The notes below the pieces were generated by a model. The model did not search any database, was not told the origin of the DNA, and saw only the letters and a program-made list of their open reading frames with translations. Both the position numbers and the translations under genes were made by a program. Shown here one piece after another: positions 12,349 to 25,700 of a stretch of 64,000 bases of DNA. The number at the start of each line of letters is the position of its first letter. Position 1 is the stretch's first letter. This DNA is from Serilophus lunatus (taxonomy: Eukaryota; Chordata; Aves; Passeriformes; Eurylaimidae). The stretch is taken from NCBI GenBank assembly GCA_013399895.1, contig VXBA01005459.1:986258-1050257 (forward strand), written 5' to 3'.

Positions 12349-15300
12349 TGCTGCATATTTTGATGCTGGGAGTGTGAGCATTTAATGTGCAAACTGTACA
12401 GGTGCTTTGCCAAAGAAAAGTTCGTCAGGTAGACCCTCATTTAAACAAGCATTCTGGACAGATGACATGGAAACTATACAGTCAGATAAGGTCTTTTTCT
12501 CTCACTAGAAACTGTTGTTTGATGTGGTTTAACACCTTTGTAATGCTCCTAGGAGGATCAGAATTTAATTGCAGCATGTTTGTATGTATAGATTGTCCAC
12601 AATAACAGTAAACAAGAGGCACAATATAGGCATTGGCGGTTGTTTCACACAAAAAGGGCAATTTGTGGCAGGACAGAAAGCAGTCTCTTTGGTATACCAG
12701 CCAAGTATGAATTATGGTACCAGAAGCCCCGTCTTCAGTTTGGCAGCGTCATTATTTCTCTGAGTAGCCTGGATCCAGTTATCATCCCTTTCAACTCTCC
12801 ATATTTGTTCCCTTAACCATGAAAAAATAAGAAATTCACCTCTCCTGTAAGCTGGCTGTAACATTGATGACACACTCTGGTGAACTGTGCTTTGAAAGTG
12901 CAAAATAGTGCCTTAAAAAAAAATATAAAGGCAACTAGCTTTCATCAACTCATGACACATACAGTAAAATTCCATCTGGCTCAGTGTTTTCATGGGGTGC
13001 CTGTGACCCACAGAGTCATAGTAGGAAGTCTCTAGCTGTTCCATGAACCACAGCACATTTTAATTAGGAGTTTGATGGTAAGCTTATGCTACACTTTCGG
13101 AAATCTTCTGAAGGTTGTCAGTGCCTGAGATTCAAAATTCCCGAAGACGGGAATATTTCTGGAGACAGGAGAACTCAGAAGCCATGCCTACATTTGCACT
13201 CTGTAGCTTTGGAATTTGCCTAGTATTTGACTATCTGTTGGTAACACGTGGATAATGAAACACACTCCATTTCTGAAGTGGAAATTAAGAAAAAAATTAA
13301 CAGAAAGAACTGTAAGAAATATCTTGTATTTATAAGGACTGGGATCTATGGATGAAAAGATATACATGTGTAGGAATTGCTTGTGGAATTGAGTCATCCT
13401 CTGAATCCAATAGCTTAGCAAGCCTTTTGAGACATTGTTTGCCACACTGAGATCATACACATGCTTTTTGTTTTCTAGGAATTCTTTACAGACTTTGGAA
13501 AGCTCATAAAAAGAGGTGTAATTTTATAAAGAAATAGTTACACTCGATATAACAAACCACATGGATTCCCTAAAATATGAATAAACTGCATTACACATTT
13601 GAAAAAATCCCGGCACTGTAATTGGAGGAAAAAACCCCACTAAAACCAAAAAAATCCTGACTGAAATCAACTATTAACTTTCTACTCTTCCTGTTTGAGA
13701 TACTGCTGAGATAGAATAAACCATTGGAGTACTTTGAAGCTGTTAAAACACTTCATTTTTAACCTTTGATAATGTGGCTATCTCAAGCAATGTCTTTGAT
13801 ATATCTCAAGCCTTAAGAAAGTTTCTTTTCTAGCAAAATTCACACACAAAACTATAGGTGAACTGAATACTCACATCTCATTTTACAAGCATCAAGAAGC
13901 CTTACAATGGAAAAACAATATCTTTAATGAAAGGAAGACCTTGTGTTCTATAAAGGAAAATGTTCTCAAAGGAAAATTTTCAATGGCATTTAAACATATC
14001 TAGATCACAATCATGCAGAAAAAAAATTTTGTAAGAGGCCTTCTTCCTTTTCTACCCTCCTCTTCCATACCCTGCCCTCTGCTTCCCTCATCTCTACCTG
14101 CCAAATTTAGATTTGGCCAAAACAGACCTATTTCAGGTCTCTGTTTACAGAATGTAATTTAAGAAGAATTCCTCAAGATCCATCTTTAAAGTGAATCCAT
14201 TCAATTCCTGGTAGCAGGAGTGACCTGCATGGGGTTTATCCCCCACAGAAATCCATCAATATGGGAGATCATTAAAATGGTCATTGCCTGTATGATTTTC
14301 CTCATTAATGCATCTTGTCATGAAGTGTACAAACTGGTATAATTTCCACAAGGGATTCTGCCTTCCTATGACCCTCAGGGTGCCCAGGTCTCTAATGAAA
14401 TTAGGAGGAGAAAGCAACATGGCTCCTCTGTGAACTACAACAAAATTGAGCTGGACAGGAAGTGGGCTGTTCAGGCTGGCTATGTTTTGGCAAACATTCA
14501 ACATTTATGAAGATCAACTCCTTCTTCTTCCCGCAGAGGATGGGGCTTCACATGAACTTAGGGTACAACGCAAGCTCTGCTCCACTAAGATGCTACAAAT
14601 TTTTCCTCCACACTGCCAAGGTAGGTAGAAAGAAAAATGACTTAGAGATGTTTGTTTAGTTTAGGAAGAGAAGAATATAAAAAGACATTATAACAATTTT
14701 CAAACATATACCAGGATTTAGCAAAATTAAAAAAAAAAAAAAAAAAGGAATAAATAATTTTTCCTTACCAATGATAGCAGCTAATGTTCCTATATCACAG
14801 CTGTGGAGACATAGACAAAGGGGGAAAAAATCTAACTGTTAGCACAGAGAAGCAAAAAATAGGTTGCTAAAGGTGAAAGGAGTTTCTATCGTGGTTTTAA
14901 AAGAAGTGTAGATAAATGTGTGTTAGAAATGACACACCATGATCCTTGAAGCTGGGACCAGGATTGCAACACATTACAGCATGTATTCCAGATCAGCTGT
15001 GTATAAGTCTATAAATAACTAAAAGGCAGCAATAAATATTCTGAAAAAAACAAGCTCTCTTAGGAAGTCTCACACATCTACCACTCAAAGACAATTAAAC
15101 ATTTTTAAAACATTTTTGAAACATTTTCTTCCTTAGCAAGTTCTGCATAGAGTGCTCCCACAGACCAAAATTCAGTCTTTCTTATGTTCATTGTGTAAAA
15201 AAATATTCCTCTGAATTAAGGAATAGAAAGTGAGATTTCGGGACAAATTCTCTGCTTTTACAGTTTGACCTGGCTCCAGTTAGGTTAGTGGACTTATGCT

Positions 15301-17684
15301 GGTTTTTATTTACTATGCTAGAGTTTGGCCATTTGACTTGGAGTCTCCCCTTGACTTCCTTACACTTTGCATCTAGTCCTTGAGCAAGTCTGATTCTTAT
15401 CTTAGACAGCGCAGGATCCACACAGACAAGTCAAAATGCTTCAAGAAGGCTTGAACTGTGGGAGCATTCATGGCTGTGTCTAATTAAGCAAATACAGGGA
15501 GCCAGAAAAAAATGGGCAAGAGCAGTTAAATCCAGGAAGAGGTCAACCCCGTTGGTAATTAGCAGGACAATGGATCAAAGAACTCCACTTAGCACAGGAA
15601 ATATTGAGCACCTCGTCTTTATAGCTGAATCTGATAAAACTTGGGTTATACATTTTCTACTAAATGAACCGGAGGCAGCTAAAAACAGGAGGCTATTGTT
15701 TAACCTCTGTGGGAATTTCAGTTGGGTTATTGCATGCTTGATGTGCTACAGAAGAGCAGCCCTTATGCCACATACTGATGTAGGTCTAATGATCTCTTAT
15801 CTTCACATCCATAGTGGTTACTCCAAAAGCAAAGAAAATTAAAGCCTTTCAAATGGCCTTTCCTCTAAAAAACCCCTGCCTTAGGTTTTTTTGTGTTTAG
15901 TGGATTTTCTGTGTTTCTCTCTTCAGCTTACAAATAAATATATCTAGTGCTCTATTTTAAGATATTTCTTGTTGATTGCAGATATAAAAATCTGCTTTTA
16001 CGTTTCTCTCGGTAGACACTGCTAGGTTCATCTTTACTGATGACTGCAACGTAAACTCTCCATATTACTTTCAGAGCCAAAGGACAGAGATAGTTCACCT
16101 GAAAGTACTAACACCTAACATGTTGCTCCTTTTCTAATCTTTTCTGAGATAAGAGTATCTCTGTCCCTAGATTATAAGGAATAATGCTTTGTATTAATTT
16201 TTAGACATAAACAGCCTTTGATTGTAGTCACCAGCATGTGACTGGGATCAGGAGACATCTGATGTGGATCAATCACACTCAGAACAGAAGTATCCTCCAT
16301 CTGTGACAAATTCACTGTGGAAGATGTGATTTGCTCCTGCTGCTCCCTCCTCCATATAGGACATGTACCATCACTGAAGTCTGTCTTCTTGGGTTTATAG
16401 TATACCATATTCTGGACACTTGAAAAGGGTATGGCATCCAGTCTCAGTCTCAGATAATTTCATGGAGTGTTTCCCTTGCCTAATGAATTTGGACCTGCCT
16501 TAGCAGAGTCAGAGCAAAGGCAGTACTGCAGCAACACTCCAACCATGCATGGCATATTCACAAGGCCTTGTACTGCCCTAAATTTCTGACTTTTCACTGT
16601 GACATAAAGGCTTCCTATGTTTCATGGGCATTAAAGTGGAGTGGAGTGCTGTTTCTAATCAACAACTACAAAATAGAGAAGGGGGGAAAGGAAGGATCAC
16701 AAAAGTAAATTAACACTAAAAGCCTCCATGGCAACTAAACTTACTACTTCTTTTTAAGCCTCCTTATAAATGCCATAAGCACAAAGCATCCAGACCTCCC
16801 TACAGCTCATTGGTGCCAAGTGGATTAGCCTGGCAGAGGCTGTGCTGGTTTAATCCCCTTTAATGCCTTGCACCTTCAGTTTGATGAGCAACCAGGCCCT
16901 TCTACTCCAGTTCCACACTGAGCCCATCAGCAATAATGGTTGATCCTTACCATCAGCAGTAAGAAACTGCTTTTCCCATGCTCCAGGCCTTCATCCCCTT
17001 TAATAGAGCTAAAGAAAAATAAAAGCTTTTTCTGAAGTTTTCCTCCTTCTAACAGCTCAGATGCAAGTTGCCTAGTGAAGGGTAATAGCATTTATGCACA
17101 TTGCCCCTGAAAAGTGTCAATGAAAACTTGGCAGTAAAAGACCAGTTCCTGGCAAGCCCGTCAAGAATACATTTTTCACCGCAGTGACATGGCATTCATT
17201 CATCGGAATGTGGCATCATACATCTGAAGTGTATCCCACCAGAATACAGCACCAAGTCATATTTCACAGGCTTTTCTATACTCAGGATAGGATGGGCTAG
17301 ATCATACTTGTGTTCTTGGAAGTACAAGGAGAGAAGGGGTATATTCAGGCTAGGAGGGGTGGGGGCCCTTGGGGTTACCCACTGAACGTGACCTGGCCAC
17401 ACACCACAAAAGCCCCTTTCATAAGACTTTTTATTCCTATTAACGAGGAATAAGCAGAAATGGCAAATCACAGAAAGGGTAGAAGAAATACTAGTAAATC
17501 TGGACATCTGTTTTACACCCAGAGAGGCAGAGAGCGCAGAAGCATGACACTAAGCCTGTTCTAGGGAAAGGAACAAACTAACTTTACTGCTCAGCTGGAC
17601 TCCTGCAAATGACCAGTTCAAAAGTGGTTCAGTTCATGATTTTTCTCTACATCTGTATGCCATAGTATGTATTCGCACGTCGGA
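12349..17684. other. unannotated non-coding stretch
   Basis: AT-rich sequence with an 18-base or so A-run at 14729-14746 and a pyrimidine-rich patch near 14040-14100. ORFs of up to about 103 codons (minus, 17196-17507) have no recognisable domain. The A-run has no clear retrocopy upstream of it. No RNA gene found. Confidence 0.5.
14729..14746. repeat. poly(A) run
   Basis: An uninterrupted run of about 18 A. It could be the tail of a retrocopy, but the several hundred bases before it show no reading frame or known element, so simple slippage is equally likely. Confidence 0.7.
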
Positions 17685-18060
17685 GAGCAACTGAGGGGAT
17701 ACCTCACTGAAGCTTACAGCTTCCTCATTAAGGGAAGAGGAGGGGCCAGCATAGCTCTCTCCTCTGTGATGACCAGTAGTAGGACCTGTGGGAGTGTCCT
17801 AAAGTTGTGTCAGGGAGTTTAAGGTTAGATGGTAGGAGAAGGTTCTTCATCCAGCAAGTGGCTGTGTGCTTGGAATAGGCTCCTCCGGGAAGTGATCACA
17901 GCACCAAGCTTGACAGAGTTCAAGAAGTGTTTGGACAATGCTCTCAGGCACGTGGTATGACTCTTGGGGATAGTCTTCTGCAGGGCTATAATCTGGACCT
18001 TGATAATCCTTGTGGATCCTTTCCAAATCAGCATATTCTGTGAGTCCGTGATTCACTGTA
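17685..18060 (+). mobile_element. CR1 LINE, 3' end fragment (old)
   Basis: The plus strand follows the end of CR1 ORF2 and its 3' UTR. Conceptual translation gives tracts such as LTEAYSFLIKGRG, a proline/leucine linker, and FKKCLDNALRHVV before a stop, typical of the CR1 ORF2 C-terminus. The tail has a CCTTTCCAAATCAGCATATT-like line followed by TCTGTGAGTCCGTGATTC, a decayed terminal repeat. Frameshifts and stops in the protein part show it is inactive. It is strongly 5'-truncated, as most CR1 copies are, and lies about 370 bases before a second, longer CR1 in the same direction with a different tail, so the two are separate insertions. Confidence 0.8.
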
Positions 18061-18065
18061 ATGTG

Positions 18066-18427
18066 TGGCAACCACCACAGTTCCTGCTAGTCGCTAAGTC
18101 TTCCACATTTAGCTAGCTCTGTGTTTTGATATGATGGCTCTGATGCCCTGAGAGGACAGTGCATGCTCCAACTGTAAAATAATTTCCACAGAGGGAGGAT
18201 TAGGAGCTCCTTATCTCAAGCTCTGAGTCATAATACTTCTGTGAGGGGTTGTTTTCCTACTGTTACAATCAGCTATAAAGGGAAAGGCATGAAAGCAAAA
18301 ATGCAAAACAGAGTTATCCAAGTAAAAGCTGGCTGCACAGAACACAAATGTGATGAATGTGGATTCTTAATTTAAGTTGTCCCATCATTTACTTTCATCA
18401 AAGCCATCTCTAACAAGCTCTGTACAA
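18066..18427. other. unannotated spacer between two CR1 copies
   Basis: About 360 bases with no recognisable feature separate the two CR1 fragments. Confidence 0.5.
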
Positions 18428-19714
18428 AAACTACAGGCCTGTCAGCCTGACCTCAGTGTCCAGCAGGGTTATGGAGCAGACCTTGACTGCGATCTACGAG
18501 GTGGACGGAGGATCAGACCCAGTCAGCACGGTCTTAGAGGGGCAGGTCCTGCTTCACCAATCTGATCTCTTTTTATGACAAGGTAACCCACCTCCTGAAT
18601 GTGGGGAAGGCTGTGGTTGTAGTCTATCTGTGGAATTCAGCAAAGCCTTTGACACCGTCTCCCATAGAATACACCTGGAAAAGCTGGCAACCCACAGATA
18701 CGCTCTTTGCTGGGTTAAGAACTGTCTGGGTGGCTAGGCCCGGAGAGTGGCGTTGAATGGTGTCATATCCAGTGGGTGGCCAGTAACTAGTTGTGTCCCC
18801 CAGGGGTCAATGTTGGGCCCAGTCCCGTTTAATATGTTTATTCATGATCTGGATGCAGGGATTGAATCCACCATTAGTAAATTTGCAAGCTGGGAGGAGA
18901 ATGTCAATCTGCGGAAGGGTAGGAGGGCTCTGCAGAGGGACCTGGACAGACTGGCTAGATGGGCTGAATCCAACAGTATGGGGTTCAACAAGACCAAGTG
19001 CCAGGTCTTGCACTTTGGCCACAATAATCCCATGCCCTCAACTACAGGCTGGGAACAGAGCGGCTGGAGAGCAGCCAGGCAGAAAGGGACCTGGGGGTAC
19101 TGATAGACAGGAAACTCAACGTGACCCAGCCGTGTGCCCAAGTGGCCAAGTAAGCCAATGGCATCCTGGCCTTTATCAGGAATAGTGTGGCCAGCAGGAC
19201 CAGGGAAGTGATTCTTCCCCTGAACTTGGCACTGGTTAGGCCACACCTTGAGTTCTATGTCTGGTTCTGGGCCCCTCAACTTAGGAAGGATATTGAGGTA
19301 CTGAAGCATGTCCAAAGAAGGGCAAAGAGGATGGTGAAGAGGCTGGAGCACAAGTCCTGTGAAGAGCGGCTGAGGGAGCTGGTGCTGTTCAGCCTGGACA
19401 ACAGAAGGCTCAGGGGAGACCTTATCACTCTCGACAACTACCTGAAAGGACAGCAGTGCACAGCTACAAGCTGCACCAGGGGAGGTTTAGGTTAGACATT
19501 AGGAAGAAGTTCTTTACAGAGGGAGAGATCGGGCATTGGAATGGGCTGCCTAGAGAGGTGGTGGAGTCACAATCCCTAGAGGTATTTAAGAAAATGGAAG
19601 TGGCACTTTGCGCCATGTTCTAGTAGATAAGGTGATGTTAGGTCTCAGGTTGGGCTCGATGATCTCAGAAGTCTTTTCCAACCTAGTTGAACCTGTGGTT
19701 CTCTGATTCTGTGT
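18428..19714 (+). mobile_element. CR1 LINE, 5'-truncated copy
   Basis: The sequence starts abruptly inside the reverse transcriptase at a NYRPVSLTS block, runs through the rest of ORF2, and ends with a short 3' UTR. The UTR contains a GGTTGGGCTCGATGATCTCA-like block, a TTTTCCAACCTAG line and a terminal TTCTCTGATTCTGTG repeat. CR1 elements insert by target-primed reverse transcription, usually truncated at the 5' end and without obvious target duplications, as here. Several frameshifts and in-frame stops mark it as dead. It lies in the same direction as the 17685-18060 fragment and opposite to the copy at 51472-52605. Confidence 0.95.
18430..19623 (+). pseudogene. CR1 ORF2 reverse transcriptase remnant, catalytic motif deleted
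   Basis: ORF2 of CR1 encodes an endonuclease plus reverse transcriptase; only the palm and later parts are left. Blocks seen in order are NYRPVSLTS, EFSKAFDTVSHR, WVKNCLGG followed by an in-frame TAG near 18735, PQGSMLGPVPFNMFIHDLD, LQRDLDRLARWAESNSMGF, SRTREVILPLNLALVRPHLE, LFSLDNRRLRGDLITLDNY, and a tail with HWNGLPREVVES ending at the TAG at 19621-19623. At about 18885 the expected FADDTKLGG block reads FASWEEN: the two catalytic aspartates are gone, through roughly a 10-base loss and a compensating 1-base gain. Frames also change near 18560, between 19103 and 19187, and near 19490. It is fossil coding sequence, not a gene. Confidence 0.9.
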
Positions 19715-22700
19715 TAAAAATAATACAGATAACTTGCAAAAGTTATGGATGACTCAGAAGAAAAAAACTATGCCTCCTGAGAAAAGACTATCTTTTAAAA
19801 AGATGAACCATTCCTCAAGTAATTTTAAAAGACATTTGAATGTCTTAATTCCTTTGTGCTTATTTCTCATTTTTACTGGTGTAATGTCAGCCTTTTCACA
19901 GACAGTTATGAAAAAGAAGTTTACTAATGTCCCATTATGCTATGAAAATATTTTATATTTGTAATCAAATATCCTTTGATATTAGTTATCAAAGGAAATT
20001 AGTAAATCTCTATTATCATAAAAGAGACTGAGAACCCCTTCAATATATGTAAAATTTAGCAAGCTAAAATCCTGTTTGCTGTTCCAATAGTAGCTTCATC
20101 ACTCTGACAGAGCAAGTTTGAGCACAATGTTTTTAAACAGCATTGGTGTGACAGGGATATATAGCAGATGAATGTGAGAACTGGCTGTTGTGCTTGCTTT
20201 CAAAGTCACTTATTGTTTTTAAAAATCCTCAAAAATCCTCAAAATTACTTTGAGAGCAAGCATAATATTTACCTGCTGGATATTTCAGTACTGCTGGCAG
20301 TGAGTTATATCCCAGGCAATTCTTTGCTATCAGAAATATTACCATGTTTATATATCCCATGAAATCTTAGCTACATTATTTATTGATGAAGTCAAATAGA
20401 ACATAAAATTGTTTTCTTGCCTTTATTTCTTGCAGATCACATGTCCAAACAGTGAAAAGAGGCAGAAATTACACAGCATAGCAATGTCGTGAATTAGATG
20501 TTTTATTTTATAGCATGCAGTAGAGGAAAGCTTTACTATTACAATACATGGATTTTTTTTCTTCCTGTTTTATATGATAAAGAGTCCAAATAAATGCCAC
20601 AGACAGATCAGTGACAAAAAAAGTGTGTGCAGCAACGGGGCTTTTAGATGTCAAGGGCTGCCAGCTTTTCCTGGGTGATCCCTGTTTGTGTGTGCTGTAC
20701 TTGGCTGACCAGATAGCACTAATCTCAGCTGTTGCTGAAAGCTGTGTAAAAGAAGGTGGCTGGCTGGATACAAGGCAATGGAGACCAAGCTCTTTCAAAG
20801 TGAGAAAATAGTAAGAGTGCTGTGCTGGGCTCTGGGGTGGGGCAATTCAGCAGCTGTCCTGGATAACAGCTGGACTCATGCCAGAGTATTTTGTATGCCC
20901 CTGTCCCTTCACTGATCATAAGGGAGACAGCCATAGTAAACTTGGCTTCATGTGAACAGGTAAGTTGGCAGCTGACAGTGGAAATTTTGCGGACAACAGA
21001 ACAGCCCTGTGGAGTTACTGAGCTGTTGTCATTTTCTTAGTTCTATATGCTTCCAGCATTTAGTTTTCAGAACTTCTGCAAATATTTGGGACTAGGATTC
21101 AGTAAGGAATCAGTTGTCTAGGCTAAGCCATGCTTATGCTTCCTTTTAAACCACTGTTTAGTCTGATTATAAATGAGAGTGTATATTATTAATTTGTTTT
21201 GGCTTAGGTGTTTTGTTTTGTTTTTCAACCATCTGCTTTTAAGATAAAAATGGATTAGTATCAAGAGGATTTTCTCTATTTATTACAGGAAAAGCCAAGG
21301 AGAATAGCTAAGACTGTGAATGGGACCGGCTCACAGGCCAGAATACATGCATTTTGGTGTCTATGTATCATTGCCCTCATGTCCCCAGGAGGCTAAGCTC
21401 TCATCATAATTAAGGTAAATCTAGTGAATATAGGCACTGAAGCCTTAGGAACATACAGATTCATCCCGAGGGAGTGACTACTCAGCTGAATTACTGTCTA
21501 GGCTGCATTGGTGAAAACAAGTAGGTCTCCTGTACCTGTAAAGGGAGTGTGAAACCATTAACCTCTTTCAGGCACTTACATATCCTATTCTGTGAGCTCA
21601 TTTACCACGATGGGCACTATAACTTGCAAATGGCCGAAGTCATGCTACATGAATCCCATCTCAGACACTTGTATTGCACTAATATGAAGAGAAATACAGA
21701 GAGTTTCCATCTCCTCATATACATTCATTGACTTGAGTAAGATTAGTCTGATTCACTCAAGTGGAATTAATGAATTATTAAGTTGTGCTGTCACTACATG
21801 CTTGGGAGTGAGCGTTGCTTGCTTGGTCATAGGATGATGTCTTTACTTTTCAGAATGAGAAACTGCAAGGCCGGTCAAGTTCTTCTTGTCTCAAAAAAAT
21901 TTCCCGCATGGAGACTCAGTGTCTTCTATAATACGGCCTGAGTAAACATCCAGCAGAGAAGAAATCCTATTAACTTCAAAGAAATGTGGATGAGATTGCC
22001 AGTGTGTATGCATGACCTATGGCAAACCAAAGTGTTTGTCGCCTCAGCAACTCAGATAAGTTTCTAAGAAAGGACTGAAGGAGTATGTCTGTCTACAGGG
22101 CAAATTATCTTGCATCAGCTTTATTTTTCTGGATGAAAAATTCCTGCCCCACAGGACCTTTGGCCAAAAAATAACAAGAAGGACATTAAACATGAAATGG
22201 TTTTCTTTCTGTATTTATTGAAACGTGATCATTTGTTAATAAATCTCTCCTTTGAATGGGAGCTAAGACAAGCTGTGTGGTCTGTAATTACCATGATTAG
22301 CCAGTTTCCCATCTTCCACAAAGCTCAGGGTTTATCTGTGGGGGAATTTTTATTGATATTTCTGTGCATAGTTTGAAGGACAAATTCAGCAGTGTAGGGC
22401 ATGAGGGGCACTACATTATCTTCAGCTCTGTCTTTGGTCATTTGACTCTCAGCCTGTACAGCATAACTCCCAACATTTTCCTCCATTCAGATTGGAAATA
22501 AAATTGCTTTATGTCTTCTTTGCAAATCGTACACTTCTGCATTGTTTGCCTCCTAAGAAAAGCTCTACCATCGTAGGAAAAGAAGATACGTTCTTATTTG
22601 AAGTCAATGTAAACTCTTTAAAGTTGCTAAGAGCTGAAATAAATGTGGATTTTATGTCTCTAAACTGATTCAGAATATTTGCTGTAATTGCATAGTCTTT

Positions 22701-25700
22701 AGATAGTCTTTAGCAACATACGGATTGTATTAACTAATACAATGTGTTTCAGTACATTTATGGATTCCCAAAGATACAAGCAGTCAGAGTGTATGAATGA
22801 GATGCTGAATTCCTTCTTCCTGATGAGTAGGACAGCACAGCTGTGGGTCAGAAAACACAAGGCACTGTTAGGCATATTTCTTCAGTTGACTAGAAATAGG
22901 AACAAATAAAGATAAAGAAGTTTACTTAGAGTTGCTGTGAAACAAGGTGTGACCAGTTGAAGGCATAGATCTCTCACAAAAGCCTTTCAATCAGTTTAAT
23001 TCTGCACACGTGGTCATCCTTGAAGCCTTGTGGGCTGGGTGCCATTTTTGAAGAGCAGGAAACCCTTAACTGATGGGAACCTTTGGACACAGGGCTAAGC
23101 AATACCTCAGAGCTGCTACTCCAGCACAGCACTGAAGCTCTCTTCCTCTTCTTCATACCCACCCTGTCAGACAGGGCTGTTTATTAAGCCAGGTAACCTG
23201 CCACACAGCCACCGCTGCAGCTTGAGGCACCAGGCAATATGGAGGCTTTCAACTTAAAAGTCAAACTGCACAAACAGAAGGGATGGCTCAGGCTGTGGGG
23301 GAGGTGGAAACAGGAATTAATTGTGAATCTTGAGCTCAGCGTGCATGCATGAATGCTCAGACCTGAATGAGTTCCGCAACTGCACTTCAGAACTTGCCAA
23401 GTGAGAAAGAGAAGACTTTTCCTCCCCCGTTTTCAATATACTTTAAAGTTTTTATTATCATCTGACAGCTCAGTTACAGTTTGCCATTGAAAAGCTTTGC
23501 ATTGCATTCATTACAGAAAGCTGGCACCTAAAAGTGATAATTAGCCTTATTCAGTAAAATACCTACATTCCACAGAATCACAGACAAGTCACAAACAAAA
23601 CCTATCTGTAGTTTTAATCACATAATTCATGTATCTGGGCTGTGTTTACAGATAACTCTCTCCTGGAAAAATTCTTCTGCAAGAAAAGAGTGTGTTTAAA
23701 GTGGAGACTAAGTGGGAAGACATCTTTTGAAGCAGGCTTTCTCATTCATTTCTTTATTGCCCGATTTTTGCATGCTTTTTCCTCAAATAAAATATTTCAA
23801 AAAGTGTTTCAGAAAATAAACTGTTTCATAATAAAAGGACATGTAAGAAATATTACTTTTCCAGCACCCACAGAGAAAAAGCAAGAAAAATTTCACTGGC
23901 TCCAGAAATCCATTTACACATGTTTTCTTTTGGCCATTCAAGCACTGCTTTTGACAAAATTTTATGTTCCCTTATGACTTCACATAAGAACAGAGGTGCA
24001 GAAGGTGGTAAGCACTCTCACTTAAGTCTATTTCAGGGACTTCGTATAAAGATTCTATTTTAGGAAAATGGCTTTTCAGCTCCCCAAACTACTGTTTATC
24101 AGGATATGTTTTGAACAGTACTCTCTGAACTGTTTTAATAGTTATTTATTTGAAGAAAAAAAAAGTTCTTAACTACATAAGGTGAACTTATGCGCTGAAC
24201 TATGGGATGCAGGATGCCATATAGGACCACACTTGTGGATAGAGTAGTCAGGAGCTGTATATATAAGGTGCTAACTATGTGTCTTACATACTTGTTGGTC
24301 CTCGATACTAGTGGTACTTGAGCAAACTAAATTAAATAGTCTTACAGGGGAGGTAAAGATGCCCAGAGAACTGCAAAATTCACTGTATTACAGACAGACA
24401 GTGTAATGTAACCGTGAAAACTTTACCTCAAGCTAACCTGTGTGCTGACATAGTCTGCACAAATCCAACTCAGTGTGCTATACCTTTCCTCGTGTATTTC
24501 AATTGAAAACTCTCTTACTCCAGTATTTCATTAATTTAACATAAGAGATGAATGAAAGCAAGATGAAGAAAGCCTGCATGTGCTGCCAGCCTACCTCTGG
24601 TTGTCATGCTTTCTATTGTTGCATTCCCCTGAATCAGATGTAGTGTAGTTTACATATCAGCTCTTTAGGCTTGTAAAAACCTTTGGAAGTAGACTTCCAG
24701 TATGTGAGTCTATTGTTTGCACATGTCCTGCTCCCCATCCTTTTTCACCTCCCTCAAGCAGATGCAGTAGAAAACAGAAATTGAGATAGAGAGAAAAATA
24801 CAGATTCCTGGGAATTAGTAGAAAACCTCTTGGTTTAAGCAATTATAGGTTTATGGACTTTAGCTTAAAGCCTCATTGATGAAGTGGTGTGAAAAGAGAG
24901 AGAACAGTCCATTTGTATGTCAGACTTCCATAGGCAGGCTTTGAGGGTAGGACAAAAGCACTGCTTTGTTTCAAATCTGATGATCAGAAAGTCATCTTAC
25001 CTGTATTCTTTAGCTATTCAACCTTTCCTCTCCTTTCCCTTTTCTTCCTTTTCACCTTTTCATTCTAGGCTAGGCCAAGAGTGTCCATGCTCTAAGGTTA
25101 AAAAAAAAAGATCAATTTCCCCACTACATGCCGTGTGCTTATACTCCTCTAGTTCTGTTTGCTATGCCATGGTTTTTAGCACACTATAAAATTCCGTGTC
25201 AGTGTCTTGCATACATGGGACTTCTAGAAACCAAAGCAAAACAATGCCTTAGGTTGCCTAAATTACATGTGAATCAGACACAGAGAGATGTTCATAATAA
25301 CAATCCATAATGTTGATGATAATGGATTCCATGCCCATCCAGACAGTTTCGCAACATCAAATCAGATTCTGACCTCAACCATTTTGTAGTAGCTGTGCAG
25401 TCAATTAACATTCTAAGAGCATCTTTACTTAGTACTGGCAACCCTAAGCAGTCAAAAGCACTTCAAGGAGGCCCTCAAATGAAAAGTTCATTTAAAACTC
25501 AACAGTCTTTCATTAAAACATTGTAAATTTGTATTACCTACTTACTGTTTATGAGGCCTTCAGGGTATTCTTCCCTTTCGGTGTCAAAGCTTAGCACCTA
25601 TGTTTGTCTTTTTTTAACTTAGATGTTAACTTGTAAAATGAAAAGTTCTGAAACAGTAAAATCATTGACTTGTGTTACATAGAGAATATCACAGAACCAG

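Noticed and set aside
12222..12440. Minus-strand Pro/Leu/Ser repeat protein
   Set aside because: It is a translation of the purine microsatellite.
16848..16990. TGTGCTGGTTTAATCCCC as a possible LTR start
   Set aside because: It resembles bird LTR starts for about 14 bases only; no matching far end, promoter or poly(A) signal found.
23570..23600. CACAGAATCACAGAC as a minus-strand CR1 terminal repeat
   Set aside because: No CR1 3' UTR or ORF2 similarity adjoins it; 15 bases are not enough.
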